64,000 bases of DNA from Pseudomonas sessilinigenes (GTDB lineage: Bacteria; Pseudomonadota; Gammaproteobacteria; Pseudomonadales; Pseudomonadaceae): contig NZ_CP027706.1 of NCBI RefSeq assembly GCF_003850565.1, positions 3,348,001-3,412,000 on the forward strand, written 5' to 3'. Below the pieces are notes generated by a model. It made no database searches. It had not been told where the DNA came from and was given only the letters and a program-made list of their open reading frames with translations. Below are positions 7,948 through 17,072 of this stretch, in pieces. Position 1 is the first letter of the stretch. Each line of letters starts with the position of its first letter. A program made the position numbers and the translations under genes.

Positions 7948-8161
7948 GGGTCTGCACCTGGTCGTAATTTGACCGGTACAGCCTGGGTTTACTCACATCA
8001 GTGTGCAGCAGGAAATGGATATTCAGGGCGTTGGGTTTTTTTGCGTCCCTCCAGATATTAAGGGCAGGCCTCCAAAGAACAATGCCCCGATCCAAGACAG
8101 GTTGTTCTAGACCGAGGCAATGTACCGTCTGCCTGTTCGGCAGTGGGCTGTAGCAACTCTT
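7948..8161. other. 214-bp gap inside the conjugation operon
   Basis: No credible gene is found here. A short hairpin (ctgcc / ggcag) lies close to the end of the DsbA-like gene. This is the largest break between 3.3 and 16.8 kb, so an internal minus-strand promoter for the TIGR03757-to-TraG genes may lie here, but no convincing hexamers are visible. Confidence 0.4.
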
Positions 8162-8839
8162 TTAGCTACCCTTGGGGCCACCTATCGGTTGGAATGCCAA
8201 ACTGTCCATTGCCGAAAGTATCGATACTTCGTCAATAGGGCCTTCAAGTCGGACAGAACGTCCTGTTTGGGTATCAGTAATCTCTATTGTCGGTGTTGCT
8301 GCTACTCCAGCCTGCTGTGCCAACTGCAGTTGCCGATCGACCTCTTGAGCGACCTCTGTATCGAGAGCCGCACATCTATCAAGCTCTGCTATGTCGATAC
8401 CCGACAGGACAATAGGCGTGACCAGTCCCTGGCCATCGCCCCGCGTGTGCTGCAGGACCTGCTCTATCGCATTCCAGAATGCCTTACCCCCTCCAAGTTT
8501 GCCGGCACATTGCACCATGCGCGCCTCTTTAAGCGCTGCAGCTCCATGCATCTGCAGTGGAAAATGGTGCCAGACGAGGTTGACGTCTGTTTGCCCATCG
8601 ATCCACTGCATGAGTTGTGGGGTGTAAGTCCTGCAGTACGGACACTCGAGGTCGGCATACTCGGTGATGGTCCACCTGGCATCCGGTTTACCATAGAGCC
8701 AGGAACTCTCTTGCCCCTTGTTCGAGCCACCTGGTGGTTTGCTTTTCGACAGGTACACCACAGGAATCGCGACAAACGTGATTAATGCGACGGCCGCGAT
8801 GATCGCAAAAAGGACTATGTCCTTACGCTTTGCGTTCAT
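8162..8839 (-). CDS. Membrane-anchored DsbA/DsbG-like thiol-disulfide protein
   Basis: This 225-residue protein starts with one membrane anchor (IVLFAIIAAVALITFVAIPVVYL). A DsbA-like domain follows: the active site CPYC lies in EYADLECPYCRTYTPQLM, and a cis-proline region appears at GVAATPTIEI. The helical insert between them is intact. It most likely forms or reshuffles disulfides in the Cys-rich secretion proteins encoded just downstream (TraU-like and PFL_4711-like). It overlaps the 101-aa gene by 4 bp. A thioredoxin-fold protein at this place is normal for the element family. Confidence 0.88.
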   Translation of the reverse strand: MNAKRKDIVLFAIIAAVALITFVAIPVVYLSKSKPPGGSNKGQESSWLYGKPDARWTITEYADLECPYCRTYTPQLMQWIDGQTDVNLVWHHFPLQMHGAAALKEARMVQCAGKLGGGKAFWNAIEQVLQHTRGDGQGLVTPIVLSGIDIAELDRCAALDTEVAQEVDRQLQLAQQAGVAATPTIEITDTQTGRSVRLEGPIDEVSILSAMDSLAFQPIGGPKGS

Positions 8840-9141
8840 GTCTTAGGTTCCTCGGTGGCCTTAGAGATCTCTGCCAGTAGCTTTTGTCGTTCCAGGGCCG
8901 CTAGAAGGTCCTTCAAGGCGTCTTCCTGTTGTGGGTGTCGCTGTAACCACTCGTTCAGTGCTGACTGAATCCGTGGCATCACTTCGCGTCGATCAAGAGC
9001 ATTACTTTTGATCTGTTGCAGCTCTTCGATCAGTACAGGGGCACACACCTCGAGCGCCTGCAGGGCATCCTCGCCCGGGCTTTTAAGCAGCTGGGTCAGG
9101 CTCTCGATTAAATTCTGGGTCAAGGTATTGAGGACTCTCAT
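8836..9141 (-). CDS. Small helical protein of the conjugation operon
   Basis: A 101-residue, almost wholly helical protein (NLIESLTQLLKSPGEDALQALEV, IQSALNEWLQRH, LKDLLAALERQKLLAEISKA) with no signal peptide or membrane helix. It lies between the VirB4-like ATPase gene and the DsbA-like gene and overlaps both by 4 bp, so it is tightly coupled to them. I do not recognise a named family. A cytoplasmic partner of the ATPase is a reasonable guess only. Confidence 0.7.
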   Translation of the reverse strand: MRVLNTLTQNLIESLTQLLKSPGEDALQALEVCAPVLIEELQQIKSNALDRREVMPRIQSALNEWLQRHPQQEDALKDLLAALERQKLLAEISKATEEPKT

Positions 9142-12062
9142 GCCTGGTGCTCCATGGCCTTGTTTTCAGGAAATTTGATGGGGAACGATGCGATACCGCG
9201 CTGCCGATCGAGATCCGCGGCTACTTGAAGTGCTGCATGAAGCTCATCGCATCCCAGCTCCTGCATGATCTTGAAGCGCTGGGCCTTTTCTTCACTTTCG
9301 GTCATGGCAAGGGCGAGATATAGGCTCGGTGGTACTACACGGAAGAGGAACTCTTTGCCTTTGCCCAGAAGCACACCTTCGGTGAATTTCCCGCTCTCCT
9401 TACTTGCAGAAAGGATCATTTTTTTCTGTGCTGACGTGAGCTCTCGGAAATTTGCAATTTTTTCGACCTCATCGGGCGGCATATTGAGGCACATCCACCA
9501 CTCAATCATGTTGAGCATAGGGGCACCGGAGGCTGGGATATCATCGATGTTTTGTGTTGCTAGCCAGAACCAAGCACCGAGCTTTCGCCACATTTTCGTG
9601 ATCTTCATGGCGTAAGGGAGCAGCAGGGGGTGCTTAGTGATGATGTGGCCTTCGTCAGTGATTTTGACGATCGGGCGCCCTTTGTACTGATCGCGTTCGG
9701 CGATGTTGTTCACTGTGTTGAGCATTGAGATGTAGGCGATCGCAAGCTGGGCCGCATAGCCTTCGCGAGCGTATGTTGCGAAATCAACGACAGTCAGGTC
9801 CGCCTCCGGCCATGGGGTGCCTTCGCGGTTGAACATCTCGCCGTCCGCACCCATGGTGAACATGTCCATCGCCTCAGCCATTTCCGAAAGCCGGTTTCGC
9901 CTAGTTTCGGGGGTTCCTTCGTTACGAGAGGCCTCGTACAGGGCATCACGCACATCCTGGGTCAACACCACGCGCCCCGCCTTCACGCAGGTATTGGCAG
10001 CGGCAAGAATGGCTTGTCGGATGGCGCTTCGGTCGGCCCTGGTCATGCGTTCATCTTCTTTTTCTTCGCCGCCAGTGATCATCAAACGAGCAATGATCTC
10101 CATTTCGCCGAGGATGTCCCGCTGCTCATCTTCCATCTCTGCGCGCTGGGAAGTGGCGTCGGAGGCCTCGATGTCGTCCGCATCGAGGACTTTGACCATA
10201 TTTGGGGTCTGGACCAGTTTGATGGCATCTGCAAAGGGGGCAAGACTCACGCCGGAACCCGGCGCTAGGCGTACTCTATGCACCGACAGCCCCAAGTTCT
10301 GTGCGAACTGTGCCAGTAAGCCGAAGCTGTTACCGGCCTCGGCGACGTACATCCGAGGACCGTAAATCGCAAGCATCTGGCAGATCACGTTTGTCAGGGA
10401 TGCGGACTTGCCCGATCCGGTTGGGCCGAAAATAAAGCCATGGGCATTCATTTGCCGGTCAAGCCGGTTGAAGGGATCGAATGTGAGGGGCGCACCGCCG
10501 CGGTTGAAAAATGTGAATCCTGGGTGGCCGGTTCCTGTCGAGCGCCCCCAGATCGGGGCCAGATTCGCAATATGCTGAACGAACATCAACTGGACGTACC
10601 AGTCCATGGCTCGACGTTCGTTCGGATCGAAGTTGCAAGGCAACCAGCGCAGATAGCTGTTGAGAGGTGCGACTTCATCTTGCGGCATCACTGGATGCAT
10701 GCCGGCAGCTTGCAGTACGTTGCAGAGCTGGGTTGATCGCTGATCCAGCTCGAACCTGTCTTTGCCGCTCAGAAAGAAGGCCACGCTGGCGCGATAAAGT
10801 TTGTGCTTGCGACCAAGGATGGTGCGAGCAGTTTCAACGTCTTGCCGCGTGTGCAGCGAGGCCTGAGTATCGCCAACCGCTTTCTTTGACAGCTGCTCGA
10901 GGTGCCCCTCGAGGAGGTCCTGGGGTGTCGGCACCATGGTGATGCAAAGTGTTGTGTTCTCAGGTAGACGGTCAAATAGGGCGTTGAGCGCATCTGCTTG
11001 TCTAATTTCACCCGTTAGATGACCGGTCTTAGGCGGGTTTTTCAACCGGTCGAGCATCACTACTCGATGGGGTCTGCCATCGAAAACCCACAGGCCTTTA
11101 TCAACGTCTGACAGCGGCTCTCTGAAAAAAAGGTTCTGCGAAAAATCAGTGCCGCTGGCTAGGGGAAGCTCACCGTCCTCGAGGTCACGGGGCGGCTCAC
11201 ATACTTGTTCGTAGAACCGTCGAATGTCCTGGTCACTGTCGCCTAGATGATCAGGGTATGGATTGAACCAACGGATCAACCAATTTTGGATTCCCGTTTC
11301 GTCTAGGCGTTTTGCAACCACGCCGGCATTTGCCAGGGCGCCGATGAGTCGCTCGCAGATCAGTTTCAGGTAGGAGCCAGGATCTTGGCCGCGCACGTTG
11401 AGATCCTGTTTTTTCACCCGACGATATACGACCAGGCGAACCTTACGGTTCTGACCCCGCCATGGCAGCTTGCTGACCGTCGTATCTTCGAAAAGTCCAC
11501 CAGGTTTTGAAATCGCGTCCAGGTGACGCTGAAAGAGGGCCAGGTAGAGCTTGGTGAACTCACTCCCCTGTACTCGAGGGTGCACGTATTTGTTCAGATT
11601 TTCCCGGTACTCGTCCCAGCGTGTTTCGTCTTGGGCATAGAGTTGTAGCACCCAGGGCGAGCTTTCCAGCTCATCCAAGCTGTCCTGCAGAGCATTTTCA
11701 AGTGCGTCCCTGGCAAGATGTAGCCATTCGGCTTCTCGACCCTCGGTCCCGATCGGTACAAGCTCAAAGAAAGCCGCGCGCGATACCCCGTCCTCGAGCA
11801 GCATGGCCTGCTCCTCAGGTAAGTATTCGACCCAGGGCAATAGGTCCACAATCGACGGAGCAACTTCGTAGAGCTTCGATACATCCCTCTTTTTGGCCGG
11901 TTGCGACCCTTCACTTGGAGTGGGGATTCCCAGCGCCTGCAGGCGCTCCAGGTAGCGCTCCCGCGCTTGTTCTAGATCAGGGTGAACAGGTTCACTTGTT
12001 AGTTGTTCATCAGACTCAACCGCGAGGTTGAGTTTGTCGCGCAGGCGCTCGAAGAATCCCAT
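9138..12062 (-). CDS. TraC/VirB4-type conjugative transfer ATPase, PFL_4706 (TIGR03744) family
   Basis: A 974-residue ATPase that powers pilus assembly and DNA transfer at the cytoplasmic face of the channel. Walker A is FGPTGSGKSASL at about residue 540. A VirB4-type C-terminal ATPase domain follows, with EGHIITKHPLLLPYAMKI as the likely Walker B-region helix and WLATQNIDDIPASGAPML as the sensor region. The start at MGFFERLRDKLNL (12062) is preferred over an upstream in-frame ATG because it follows the lipoprotein stop by one base and has gagga upstream; the upstream stretch would overlap the lipoprotein gene. Length is normal for the family. Confidence 0.92.
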   Translation of the reverse strand: MGFFERLRDKLNLAVESDEQLTSEPVHPDLEQARERYLERLQALGIPTPSEGSQPAKKRDVSKLYEVAPSIVDLLPWVEYLPEEQAMLLEDGVSRAAFFELVPIGTEGREAEWLHLARDALENALQDSLDELESSPWVLQLYAQDETRWDEYRENLNKYVHPRVQGSEFTKLYLALFQRHLDAISKPGGLFEDTTVSKLPWRGQNRKVRLVVYRRVKKQDLNVRGQDPGSYLKLICERLIGALANAGVVAKRLDETGIQNWLIRWFNPYPDHLGDSDQDIRRFYEQVCEPPRDLEDGELPLASGTDFSQNLFFREPLSDVDKGLWVFDGRPHRVVMLDRLKNPPKTGHLTGEIRQADALNALFDRLPENTTLCITMVPTPQDLLEGHLEQLSKKAVGDTQASLHTRQDVETARTILGRKHKLYRASVAFFLSGKDRFELDQRSTQLCNVLQAAGMHPVMPQDEVAPLNSYLRWLPCNFDPNERRAMDWYVQLMFVQHIANLAPIWGRSTGTGHPGFTFFNRGGAPLTFDPFNRLDRQMNAHGFIFGPTGSGKSASLTNVICQMLAIYGPRMYVAEAGNSFGLLAQFAQNLGLSVHRVRLAPGSGVSLAPFADAIKLVQTPNMVKVLDADDIEASDATSQRAEMEDEQRDILGEMEIIARLMITGGEEKEDERMTRADRSAIRQAILAAANTCVKAGRVVLTQDVRDALYEASRNEGTPETRRNRLSEMAEAMDMFTMGADGEMFNREGTPWPEADLTVVDFATYAREGYAAQLAIAYISMLNTVNNIAERDQYKGRPIVKITDEGHIITKHPLLLPYAMKITKMWRKLGAWFWLATQNIDDIPASGAPMLNMIEWWMCLNMPPDEVEKIANFRELTSAQKKMILSASKESGKFTEGVLLGKGKEFLFRVVPPSLYLALAMTESEEKAQRFKIMQELGCDELHAALQVAADLDRQRGIASFPIKFPENKAMEHQA

Positions 12063-12063
12063 C

Positions 12064-12501
12064 TCAATAGTCCTCTGTCCGCTCGCCTGGCATTGCGTAC
12101 TGCACACGCTGATAGAGCGGAAAAACGGTGGTGTATCCGGGAACAGGCACTGGGTCAGATCCAGCCAGATGCGGGAACACGTACATGACCAGGTCAGGAT
12201 TCGGCAGGCGTTTAAATTGGCTGTAGATCTCGTTCTGTGCGGTGCGTGCAAAGTCGTCTGCTGTGGCGCGCTGATTCGTCATCTGCTGCTCATCGAGGGG
12301 ACGTCTCAGTTGTAACCGTGCATCGAGCACTTGTCGGCTGCTTGAGCTGCTTGCCCCTCCTGGGGCTCCCTGTTGCCAAACATCCATCATGGTTTCTTCT
12401 CCGTGCGGGAGCAGTTTGTCTTTGTTTGTTGTGCAACCTGCAAGGAGTGCAATTGCCATGACTGCAAGTGGGAGAGCATTAATCGAGCGCGGCTGGGACA
12501 T
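12064..12501 (-). CDS. Conjugative transfer lipoprotein, TIGR03751 family
   Basis: A 145-residue lipoprotein: signal MSQPRSINALPLAVMAIALLAGC with lipobox LAGC, so Cys23 would be lipidated. The mature part has ARLQLRRPLDEQQ and the end pattern PGYTTVFPLYQRVQYAMPGE, which I associate with the TIGR03751 family. It would be the outer-membrane lipoprotein of the channel (TraV/VirB7 role), partnering the VirB9- and VirB10-like proteins encoded upstream. It overlaps the PFL_4705 gene by 23 bp and ends one base before the ATPase start. Confidence 0.88.
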   Translation of the reverse strand: MSQPRSINALPLAVMAIALLAGCTTNKDKLLPHGEETMMDVWQQGAPGGASSSSSRQVLDARLQLRRPLDEQQMTNQRATADDFARTAQNEIYSQFKRLPNPDLVMYVFPHLAGSDPVPVPGYTTVFPLYQRVQYAMPGERTEDY

Positions 12502-13981
12502 TATTCGCTCCGGAGTGGTAGTCGACTTTGCGACCCTTCAGTTCATAGTCGATCGCCAGTTGCTGATCGAGGTGTACGGCGACCTTCGCGCCAGGCTGTA
12601 CATACACAGCAGCAAATGCCTCGCCATAGAGCTTGTTCATCCAGGAGCGGATATCACTTACGCCTCCGGACAAGATCGATCCGATCGCAGAATTTCCGGA
12701 TGAGCCGGTGGTGCCGAAAGAGGTGCCGTTCCCGCTAAACATCGTTGTGTTGTTGCTCTCGTCGGCTTTAAGCAGCTTCGCAACGCCGGCACCGGCGGCA
12801 GTAACAAGCGACTGATTAGTCAAATACTCGGCCGCGTTGGAGCGCCGATCGCCCGAAATACATGGAATACCGTAGGAGTCGCTGATCCAGCCCAGGCCAC
12901 CCTGAATGGTCTTCCCATCTGTACTGCTGGCCTGGTTGTTGTTCTGGTTGCCGTCCGCGTCTTCAGCCGGCGCCGGGAAGGTCCTGACAGTGCCGTCGTT
13001 GAAGACAAACGTCAGGCTGCGGATCTGCCCTCTTACACACGAGAGTGTCCAGTCGCCACTGGCGGTGCCTGTTGCGACTGCACCAGCTACGTTGGGGAGC
13101 TCGATGCCATTCGCAGTCAGGTTGTCTGGGCCAATCAGGATCTTGAAAGGAAACGGGTCGTTGACGGTTCCATCAATAGGCACCCGGCCGATCAGGGCAG
13201 ACATGGCCACTGATCCCATCAGCGTGGAGTTCTGGGGCAGGGTGTAGGTCTTGCGCACAAACTTCCTGGTTTCACGGTCGACCTGTTGATTTCCAGGACG
13301 CAGGCCTTGATCGATCTGTTCCAGTGCATTCTGGCCTCTGTTGGCTGCCGGGCCGAAACTGGTAGGAAAGTTGAACCCGCTTGCAGCCTGACTAGAACCG
13401 AGGGGCAGGGGTTTACCGTTCGCATCCACAGCAGTGGCATCGCGTGGTTCAATCCAGACAAGGCCGTCCTTCGTTGTAGGAGACTGTTCGAAGCCTTTGC
13501 CGTCACCTGGCTGCACACCAAACCCAATTGGAAGGTCGCCCCCAGTTGCGTTAGGTTGGTTGCTGAGGTTGTTGAGTTGAGTTTGCAGAGAGTCGATCAG
13601 CCCCTGGCTCTTGTTCTGAACCTCGTCCTCTAGTTCTTTTTTCGCATTGTCTAGACGGCTCTCAACTTTTGAGTCTATGTCCTTCAGCTGCTTCTGAAGC
13701 TCTTCGTTCTGAGACTTCTGATCGTTGTTGATCTTTAGCAGATCAGCCACCTGTTTCCGAAGCTCCTTGCTTTCTGTGACTACGGTCCGAAGCGTGTCAC
13801 CTGGTGTGTCGCCATCCACACCTAGTTTTTGTGCTTCACCGGAACCGATGGCCACGACGTTGTTTTCCTGGTGATCCACCTGCCCCTTCTTCGTTGCGGT
13901 AAAGAACATCACCACAGCGAAGACAAGAAAGGGCACTGCAAGCCACTTCAGGAGGGGGTTACTTTGAATGTTCACGTTCAC
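12479..13981 (-). CDS. VirB10/TraB-like channel protein, PFL_4705 (TIGR03752) family
   Basis: About 500 residues. An N-terminal inner-membrane helix (LLKWLAVPFLVFAVVMFF) is followed by a coiled coil (about 65-130: LRKQVADLLKINNDQKSQNE and onward) and a large C-terminal domain with the TraB/VirB10-type core (KTYTLPQNSTLMGSVAMSALIGRVPI; VYVQPGAKVAVHLDQQLAIDY). It would span both membranes and link inner-membrane energy to the outer-membrane pore. The start is uncertain: GTG 13981 or GTG 13975, the latter better spaced from a ggggg run. Both overlap the VirB9-like gene by about 20 bp. No ATG fits. Confidence 0.88.
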   Translation of the reverse strand: MNVNIQSNPLLKWLAVPFLVFAVVMFFTATKKGQVDHQENNVVAIGSGEAQKLGVDGDTPGDTLRTVVTESKELRKQVADLLKINNDQKSQNEELQKQLKDIDSKVESRLDNAKKELEDEVQNKSQGLIDSLQTQLNNLSNQPNATGGDLPIGFGVQPGDGKGFEQSPTTKDGLVWIEPRDATAVDANGKPLPLGSSQAASGFNFPTSFGPAANRGQNALEQIDQGLRPGNQQVDRETRKFVRKTYTLPQNSTLMGSVAMSALIGRVPIDGTVNDPFPFKILIGPDNLTANGIELPNVAGAVATGTASGDWTLSCVRGQIRSLTFVFNDGTVRTFPAPAEDADGNQNNNQASSTDGKTIQGGLGWISDSYGIPCISGDRRSNAAEYLTNQSLVTAAGAGVAKLLKADESNNTTMFSGNGTSFGTTGSSGNSAIGSILSGGVSDIRSWMNKLYGEAFAAVYVQPGAKVAVHLDQQLAIDYELKGRKVDYHSGANNVPAALD

Positions 13982-14870
13982 CCCCCATCTTCGGATCAAT
14001 CTGGTTTACCGAACTTGGAAGCAACGAATGTTTGAGCCCTTTGCCCTGGGTGACCAGGTACAGAGTTGTGGTATCAGAAGGGTTTCCCCGGGGCCCGAGG
14101 TAGGGGTGTTGGTATGTGGCTGTTGCAAAGCTGCCTAGGAGGTCCCTTGGATTTAGGGTCAGTTGTTCGGGGCTCAAGTTGCGCAGCTTGATTGCCGTCA
14201 CAAATGTGTTGTCGAGCTGCCAGGCTCCTATGGCCACAGCTTCAACAGGCAGAGTTGGAAGCAAAGTGCTCAGATCCATTTTACGATCCACCCGTACCGG
14301 CTGGATTCCGGCTACTGGCTCAACAGTGCGCAGAGGTGCATACAGCATTTGGGCTGCATATCGTGTTAGCGCGACGGGAGAAGGTGTCTCATGACGAGGC
14401 TCTTCCTCTGCCTCCTCCTCATCGGGGGAAGGTGTTTGAGCTCGAGCTGAACCAGGAGTGCTTGTTTTGGAGGTTTGGCCATAACGCGCCGCAGCAATGC
14501 TGTCACCCGCGATAATCTTTGCTGGCTCAAGTGAGGCTTGGCCAGGTTTAGGCGCCGTTGCCGCAATGTCTACGAGCATGATTTCGCCCGTAGCGACATT
14601 TTGCAGTTGGAGCCGTGTAGGCGGAATTTCTTCGCTTGCTCGAAAGTAGATTGCCCCGCCAACGCTTTGTACACGAAGGCTGCCGGCGATGCTTGGAGGG
14701 ATGCCGACGCGAACGTTTTGGTCGACAAACACGATCCTTTCCTCACCAACGTGGAGGGGAACGGGAAGAGGTATACGCTCCCACTGCATGATCTCAACCG
14801 CCTGCGCGCTGGTCGTTACCAGGAGAGCAGTGCCAGCTAACCACAGACCTAACCGCAGACGTAGGTTCAT
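13959..14870 (-). CDS. TraK/VirB9-like protein, PFL_4704 (TIGR03749) family
   Basis: A 303-residue exported protein (signal MNLRLRLGLWLAGTALLVTTSAQA). The N-terminal strand-rich part (WERIPLPVPLHVGEERIVFVDQNVRVG) is the TIGR03749 signature and resembles TraK. A flexible acidic linker (SPDEEEAEEEPRHETPSP) leads to a C-terminal beta domain (AIGAWQLDNTFVTAIKLRNL) and PRDLLGSFATATYQHPYLGPRG. It should form the outer-membrane core complex with the lipoprotein and the VirB10-like protein. It overlaps the genes on both sides. Confidence 0.87.
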   Translation of the reverse strand: MNLRLRLGLWLAGTALLVTTSAQAVEIMQWERIPLPVPLHVGEERIVFVDQNVRVGIPPSIAGSLRVQSVGGAIYFRASEEIPPTRLQLQNVATGEIMLVDIAATAPKPGQASLEPAKIIAGDSIAAARYGQTSKTSTPGSARAQTPSPDEEEAEEEPRHETPSPVALTRYAAQMLYAPLRTVEPVAGIQPVRVDRKMDLSTLLPTLPVEAVAIGAWQLDNTFVTAIKLRNLSPEQLTLNPRDLLGSFATATYQHPYLGPRGNPSDTTTLYLVTQGKGLKHSLLPSSVNQIDPKMGGEREHSK

Positions 14871-15511
14871 GGTTTATCTCCTGCCGGGGAGACTTCGATG
14901 CGTTGAGGATCGCCCGCGTAGCAGTTCCACAAGAGGCCAAACGGGTTTTTCTCGGGGTCGGTATCAGATCGAATGATGTGTAGAGGGTATCTTGCGAGTG
15001 CCCGCTTAACCCGTTCCCCAGCCACCGATTCGTCAGCGATCAGATCGAGATTAACAATCCAGTCGTTTATGCTCTTGACGCTGGTGTGTTCACCGCTCTG
15101 ATCGTTGATCCCGCGTCCAGGAATCTCCGACACGCTGCGTTCGCGTTTTCGGAGTTCTCCAGCATTCAGCCTTAGCTCGTAGTCTTTTTTCAGATAGTCA
15201 CGGCAACTGGGGGTCAGGTAGCCGTCCAGCCTGCTGATATTCGCTAAATAGTCTTCTTCACCGTCGCGCGGCCATCTCTGCATCTGCTGAAAAATGTAGA
15301 AGCCGAAGGCGTAGACGCTCTCAGGAGGGACGTCCCACCACTTTCGCGTGCTGCCACTACGCAGATCTGGCGGGACGTGGATGGTCAGATCACTAGGCGC
15401 AGTTTTCCAACCGTAGGCCATATAGGCGGCAATTATCGTCATCAAAAGTAGCGCAATGCGCAGACTAAGGATGTGCGCCTCTTGAGCGTTCACTTTTTTA
15501 CGAAAACTCAT
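14867..15511 (-). CDS. TraE/VirB8-like protein, PFL_4703 (TIGR03746) family
   Basis: A 214-residue inner-membrane protein: short cytoplasmic tail, one helix (LRIALLLMTIIAAYMAYGW), then a periplasmic domain with PESVYAFGFYIFQQMQRWPRDGEEDYLANI. It corresponds to VirB8/TraE, which nucleates channel assembly. The start MSFRKKVNAQEAH at 15511 is chosen for its ribosome site (aagga) and for lying 13 bp inside the end of the TraL-like gene; an earlier in-frame start would overlap far more. It overlaps the VirB9-like gene by 4 bp. Confidence 0.86.
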   Translation of the reverse strand: MSFRKKVNAQEAHILSLRIALLLMTIIAAYMAYGWKTAPSDLTIHVPPDLRSGSTRKWWDVPPESVYAFGFYIFQQMQRWPRDGEEDYLANISRLDGYLTPSCRDYLKKDYELRLNAGELRKRERSVSEIPGRGINDQSGEHTSVKSINDWIVNLDLIADESVAGERVKRALARYPLHIIRSDTDPEKNPFGLLWNCYAGDPQRIEVSPAGDKP

Positions 15512-15896
15512 GGAGGTTCCTTTTGTCACGGCGGCAGGTCCATGCACCTGATCGCGTGATCAGGCTGCTGTTGCCGAATGGAAGGTGAGCTTGGGCAATG
15601 GCCACTTGTATGTGGCGATAAAACCAAGTGTCAGGGCGTCCCCGTTTCATGCGGCGAATGATCCTGCTTGCAACAGACAACCCGAGCACTCCCCCAACCA
15701 ATGCTCCAGCGATGAGGAGCGACCAGTTTCCGAAGAGGATCGATGCCGGCACACCAAGGACAAACCCAACGGCACCGCTGACGGAAATCGTTGCCCACAT
15801 CTCGTCTGCTGTAAGTCCACCCATGATTACGGGCTGTCGGTTCAGGTTATTGGGTAGGAACTGGAGGGTTCTGTCGTCGTGTTTGTCGTCAGCCAT
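15498..15896 (-). CDS. TraL/VirB3-like membrane protein, TIGR03750 family
   Basis: A 132-residue protein starting with a polar segment (QFLPNNLNRQPVIMGGLTADEM). Two membrane helices follow (MWATISVSGAVGFVLGVPASIL; LLIAGALVGGVLGLSVASRII), then a basic amphipathic part ending in GRPDTWFYRHIQVAIAQAHLPFG. The motif RGRPDTWFYR is characteristic of TIGR03750/TraL proteins, small inner-membrane subunits associated with the ATPase. The C-terminal 25 residues overlap the TraE-like gene. Confidence 0.86.
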   Translation of the reverse strand: MADDKHDDRTLQFLPNNLNRQPVIMGGLTADEMWATISVSGAVGFVLGVPASILFGNWSLLIAGALVGGVLGLSVASRIIRRMKRGRPDTWFYRHIQVAIAQAHLPFGNSSLITRSGAWTCRRDKRNLHEFS

Positions 15897-15911
15897 GGGC
15901 GCTCACTACCA

Positions 15912-16250
15912 TCAAAGAATGCTGGTGGCCTTGGTGACCATGAAGATTGCGATGCCAACCAGGCAGACGCCAACGACAGCAGTCGAGCCGAGATCCCGCC
16001 ACTTCTTCTTACCTTCATGGATGTCGTGGTACACCCCGAAGGCATGCACAGCTACCCCGATGATCATGGTGCCAAGAGCTATCAGACCCAGCAGCATGAA
16101 TGCGTCATAACCGTAGTTTTGAAATGTCTGTAACCAATTCTTCCCTTCGCCGCGGGAGGGAGCCTGTGCCTGAGGCAGGGCCGCGTTCGCTGCCTGGATG
16201 ACAGATGCAGCGGCAAGCAATGCGATTAGCTGAATTTTGGGGGTGGGCAT
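15912..16250 (-). CDS. Pilin-like membrane protein, PFL_4702 (TIGR03745) family
   Basis: A 112-residue protein: cleavable signal (MPTPKIQLIALLAAASVIQAANAAL), a short linker, then two hydrophobic helices (YDAFMLLGLIALGTMIIGVAVHAF; STAVVGVCLVGIAIFMVTKATSIL) joined by the charged turn HDIHEGKKKWRDLG. This is a VirB2/TraA-like layout, so it is one of two candidates for the conjugative pilin (the other is 16265-16504). The start ATG 16250 has aggag 6 bp upstream; the frame is open further upstream but without a site. Confidence 0.84.
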   Translation of the reverse strand: MPTPKIQLIALLAAASVIQAANAALPQAQAPSRGEGKNWLQTFQNYGYDAFMLLGLIALGTMIIGVAVHAFGVYHDIHEGKKKWRDLGSTAVVGVCLVGIAIFMVTKATSIL

Positions 16251-16264
16251 GATTGCTCCTTTGA

Positions 16265-16504
16265 TCAACTGAGAACGATGAAGGACAGGACCATCAGAAG
16301 CAGCAGCACTCGGATGGCAGATGAACTGGCGATTGAACGATCGATATTTTTGGTGGCCCAGCCACGGTAGATGCTGTACAGCGCCCATGCCGCCCAGAGC
16401 ATTGCGACGGCCATCACTGCCCCGACGATTAGGTTGGTACTTGCCTGGGCGGTCGCACCACTTGCTGCGTTGAAGGCGGCAGTTTGCGCAGAGCTCATAC
16501 TCAT
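16265..16504 (-). CDS. Small two-helix conjugation protein, PFL_4701 (TIGR03758) family
   Basis: A 79-residue protein with a small-residue-rich start (MSSAQTAAFNAASGATAQAS) and two hydrophobic helices (LIVGAVMAVAMLWAAWALYSIY; IRVLLLLMVLSFIVLS). A short basic loop with GWATKNIDRS lies between them. The length and layout are those of the TIGR03758 family, which sits next to the TIGR03745 protein in these operons and may be a pilin or channel subunit. It overlaps the RAQPRD gene by 4 bp. Confidence 0.84.
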   Translation of the reverse strand: MSMSSAQTAAFNAASGATAQASTNLIVGAVMAVAMLWAAWALYSIYRGWATKNIDRSIASSSAIRVLLLLMVLSFIVLS

Positions 16505-16854
16505 TGCCTCTTCCCTCCGGTGGTGTACTGACCGGAGAGGTCTGCGGCGTCTCGAGGTTGGGCGCGACTCGGGGTGAGATAAGCCTGAAGGCCTTGGCGG
16601 ATCCGCTGGATGTCTGCAGCCAGGCGGTCATAGTCGAAGTAGTAGCGTTGCCCTGGTTCACCTGCGATGGCGCTACTACGCCGCGCAGAGTCCTCAAGGG
16701 CATTAAGCTGCCTGATCATGACCTCGATGTTGGTTTGCTCAGATGCTGTAGCGGCTTCCACCACCGGACTGACTGCAATGCCGCCAGCAACGATCATGGC
16801 CAGCGCTGTCATCGATGAGCGGCGTGTAGATGTCGAAAGTAGATGGCGGTTCAC
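16501..16854 (-). CDS. RAQPRD-family conjugation protein (TIGR01690)
   Basis: A 117-residue exported protein (signal ends near VSPVVEAATA). It contains the family-defining motif RAQPRD at about residues 98-103, in TPSRAQPRDAADLSGQY. The middle has MIRQLNALEDSARRS and RYYFDYDRLAADIQRIRQGL, both usual for the family. Function is unknown beyond its fixed place at the head of the pilin-channel gene block in these elements. The next gene upstream is 218 bp away, so a promoter for this block may lie in that gap. Confidence 0.92.
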   Translation of the reverse strand: MNRHLLSTSTRRSSMTALAMIVAGGIAVSPVVEAATASEQTNIEVMIRQLNALEDSARRSSAIAGEPGQRYYFDYDRLAADIQRIRQGLQAYLTPSRAQPRDAADLSGQYTTGGKRQ

Positions 16855-17072
16855 GGGTGGCGGGACTCTGGCAAGACTGTTGCCAAAGCATGCCGCTAGA
16901 GGTTTGTAGTGCGCCTCAAGAAATGGTTAACCAGGAACCTTTCATTTTTTTGCACAGAGAGTTCAACCCTATTGTTAGCCACGGGATGAATGTGAAAGCT
17001 CGCCGATAGCGGGCTTTCGATATGGCCAGGCCGGCTGGCTTTACCAGCCAGGTGATGTTTACAAAGGACGGA

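Noticed and set aside
8120..8785. A 221-codon plus-strand frame opposite the DsbA-like gene
   Set aside because: The minus strand has the CPYC active site and membrane anchor; the plus frame is Cys/Arg/Ser-rich noise.
9817..10365. A 182-codon plus-strand frame inside the VirB4-like ATPase gene
   Set aside because: Ser/Arg-rich antisense shadow with no ribosome site; the minus-strand ATPase motifs are unambiguous.
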